Shown: positions 13,551 through 15,000 of the stretch, in pieces
Numbering within the stretch: the stretch's first letter is position 1
Layout: each line of letters opens with the position of its first letter
Assembly: GCA_002005505.1 (NCBI GenBank)
Contig: KV908405.1
Coordinates: forward strand, 177,739 to 192,738
Source: Botryococcus braunii
Taxonomy: Eukaryota; Chlorophyta; Trebouxiophyceae
Direction: 5' to 3'
Length of the DNA stretch: 15,000 nucleotides
Notes under the pieces: model-generated
What the model was told of the DNA's origin: nothing
The model's database searches: none
Seen by the model: the letters and a program-made list of their open reading frames with translations, nothing else
Translations under genes and position numbers: made by a program

Positions 13551-13601
<51 letters not shown>
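13478..13601. repeat. Short TTTTAGGGGGCATCCGCATC repeat and T50 run
   Basis: Two and a half copies of a ~23-bp unit (CATCCTTTTTAGGGGG, CATCCGCATCTTTTTTAGAG, CATCCGCACCTTTTTGATTG) lead into 50 uninterrupted T residues at 13552-13601. Successive copies look like a T-run progressively lengthening. Confidence 0.88.
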
Positions 13602-13604
<3 letters not shown>

Positions 13605-14130
13605 TCGGTTTCCATGAGGGACTGGCTGCGCCGCTATCTTTTTATGTTCGGTGGAGCCCCTCTATACCCATAGAAACTGCCTTGGTATTAGGTGTGTGCA
13701 AGCTTTAGCTGTCCACACACGCCACTTCCTTGAGGGGAAGTGGCTTTGCAGGGATGAGAGGCTTTATGCACTGTTGTCAAGCGAACAGGACTCCCTATTG
13801 GTCCAAAGCCCAAGATTATGCAGATGACTCCAACAATTTCTTAGAACTTTGTAGTTCATTGTTTAGTTATAGGATTGCGTGCTCAACACAATCGTGCACC
13901 TTTTGATTAGGCGCTTAACATCCTTGGTTTTTCGGTCAGAGAATCTCGCGCGCGAGTCACATGACACACTCACTTGCCATCACAGAATCAGACAGGGTTT
14001 GCTTAACGAGAGTGTGCTGTAGAATGCTGACTACATTTCTGTTTTACATAGAGGCTTTTGTTTATTAGGTCGTCCGCTTCTCAGGATGGGCCGACCAACA
14101 AAATTGGCTGACATGCGCTTCATGCCCTTA
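13602..14130. other. Unassigned region
   Basis: No recognisable gene or RNA. It includes one short hairpin (13721-13744). Confidence 0.5.
13721..13744. repeat. Short inverted repeat
   Basis: GCCACTTCC and GGAAGTGGC form a perfect 9-bp stem around a 6-nt loop. No T-run or gene end is nearby to give it a meaning. Confidence 0.6.
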
Positions 14131-14150
14131 CGACTCGCAATTGCGAGTCG
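14131..14150. repeat. 20-bp perfect palindrome
   Basis: CGACTCGCAATTGCGAGTCG is its own reverse complement and is followed at once by another CAATTG. It lies in low-repeat sequence. It could be a dimeric binding site or simply a chance palindrome. Confidence 0.7.
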
Positions 14151-14828
14151 CAATTGTCTCATGAAGAATTGAAGTTTAGAAATTAAGAATGTAACAAGAC
14201 ACTCTGCGCAAATAGTCTGGAGGCTGGCCCGACTTTCAAAATGCACGTGCTGTCATGTTGAGGCACGTGCCGCCCGGTAAATTCTTCCCAACTTGCACCA
14301 CCAAAGAAGAAAAGGCAGGAACACATATAGTTTACCCCATCTCATACATGTTGCGCAACTTGCAAGAATGCCAGGTGAACGTAGCGAAAGCGGCATCAAT
14401 CGGTCGAACGAGCTCCGGCGCCCGGCCCCACCGTGTGGTCAAGATCACACGCAATACGCGGTCGCATCCTTCAAAACAGACACGACAGTCAACTCGCATC
14501 GATTCACCACATCTATAAAGGGGCAGGAATGAGAAGTTTTTTCTACTGCAGAAGTAGGCAGTATGGACGTATATTTGTCCTTCCGAACGTTTGTTACTAC
14601 TTGATGACAGATCACACTCCCGAACAATGCCGTCGTGCTTATTTCTGAGAGAAGACCGCCGTCGAGATCTTTAACGATAGAAATTGTTTATGATGCCATT
14701 GTGTACAACTGTTGGGGGTTGGGAGTGTGGTTTGCAACCCCCACGGGAGTATTTACTGCGGCATCAACCACACAGCAGGCGCACGTGTCAGCTCCAGCAG
14801 ATAAGAGTCTATGCAAACAAGCATATTG
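14151..14828. other. Unassigned region
   Basis: Low in repeats, with several short overlapping open frames (up to 87 codons at 14255-14518, plus) and no recognised family. A TATAAA-like CTATAAAGGG occurs at about 14513, which might serve a plus-strand gene whose body lies beyond the window. Confidence 0.4.
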
Positions 14829-15000
14829 ATACTATCCTTGGTATCGCCAGTGGAGAAATCATTCCTCAGCAGGTGGATGTGATTGCAATGGCCCCCTTAA
14901 CGCAAAGCCTCTACCACAGGAACCTGGATCTGCCTTGCTTGACGGTGCCTTATGGTCATGGCTGCAGCAGAAGCTGGAGATCATCAACCAAGAGCCCACA
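14829..15000 (+). CDS. Possible partial exon at the window edge
   Basis: Two plus-strand frames stay open to the end. The one reading through 14944-15000 ends GALWSWLQQKLEIINQEPT, with codon choice and amphipathic character that look coding. Possible acceptors are TTCCTCAG (about 14867) and GGCTGCAGCAG (to 14970). The other frame reads HIDTILGIASGEIIPQQVDV. I recognise neither, and the sequence stops before the frame can be decided. Confidence 0.25.

Overview
The window comes from a nuclear genome of a eukaryote, probably a microbial alga or protist. Spliced genes with canonical GT-AG introns, kilobase-scale non-coding stretches, long mono-, di- and trinucleotide runs and many minisatellites all point that way. 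RPB5 protein similarity, judged by eye, fits a plant/green-algal or animal-like lineage. The species cannot be fixed from this sequence. The all-GT-AG introns give no hint of the unusual splice sites known from dinoflagellates. No bacterial operon, CRISPR array, tRNA or rRNA was seen.

The one gene I can identify with confidence is on the minus strand: a complete five-exon gene for RPB5 (RPABC1), the subunit shared by RNA polymerases I, II and III. Its exons are 7514-7600, 6066-6173, 5210-5383, 4692-4789 and 3278-3425. They join in frame to 204 codons plus a stop. About 86 percent of the gene is intron, and the introns hold most of the repeats here: CA/GT, CACG, GA, GAT and GAG microsatellites in introns 1-2, a 20-bp array made of copies of the exon-3 splice acceptor in intron 2, a 31-A run in intron 3, and a 45-bp minisatellite plus two MITE-like palindromic elements in intron 4.

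Left of RPB5 (1-3277) lie a CCCTT-rich foldback repeat, a TG microsatellite and a ~54-bp tandem array (1628-3232). One array unit is split by an 846-bp insertion (2046-2891) with TGT...ACA ends and near-matching 5-bp flanks, read here as a probable solo LTR. The array runs up to the 3' end of RPB5.

Right of RPB5, 7601-9404 is intergenic and shows nothing recognisable. A second gene follows on the plus strand. Two exons (open frame 9405-9762, and 10299 to about 11060-11203) join in phase across a 536-bp intron filled with GTT/GTC repeats. The product is unrecognised: a hydrophobic signal-like segment, a beta-rich middle and a cysteine-rich C-terminal part. Its 3' end is unresolved because a four-copy repeat begins there; a candidate further exon lies at 11555-11654.

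From 11655 to 14828 I see mainly repeats: CT microsatellite, GGAA-based 29-bp repeat, C runs, a 29-bp minisatellite with a clean four-unit higher-order period, and a 50-T run. The last ~170 bases look weakly coding and may be the edge of another gene.
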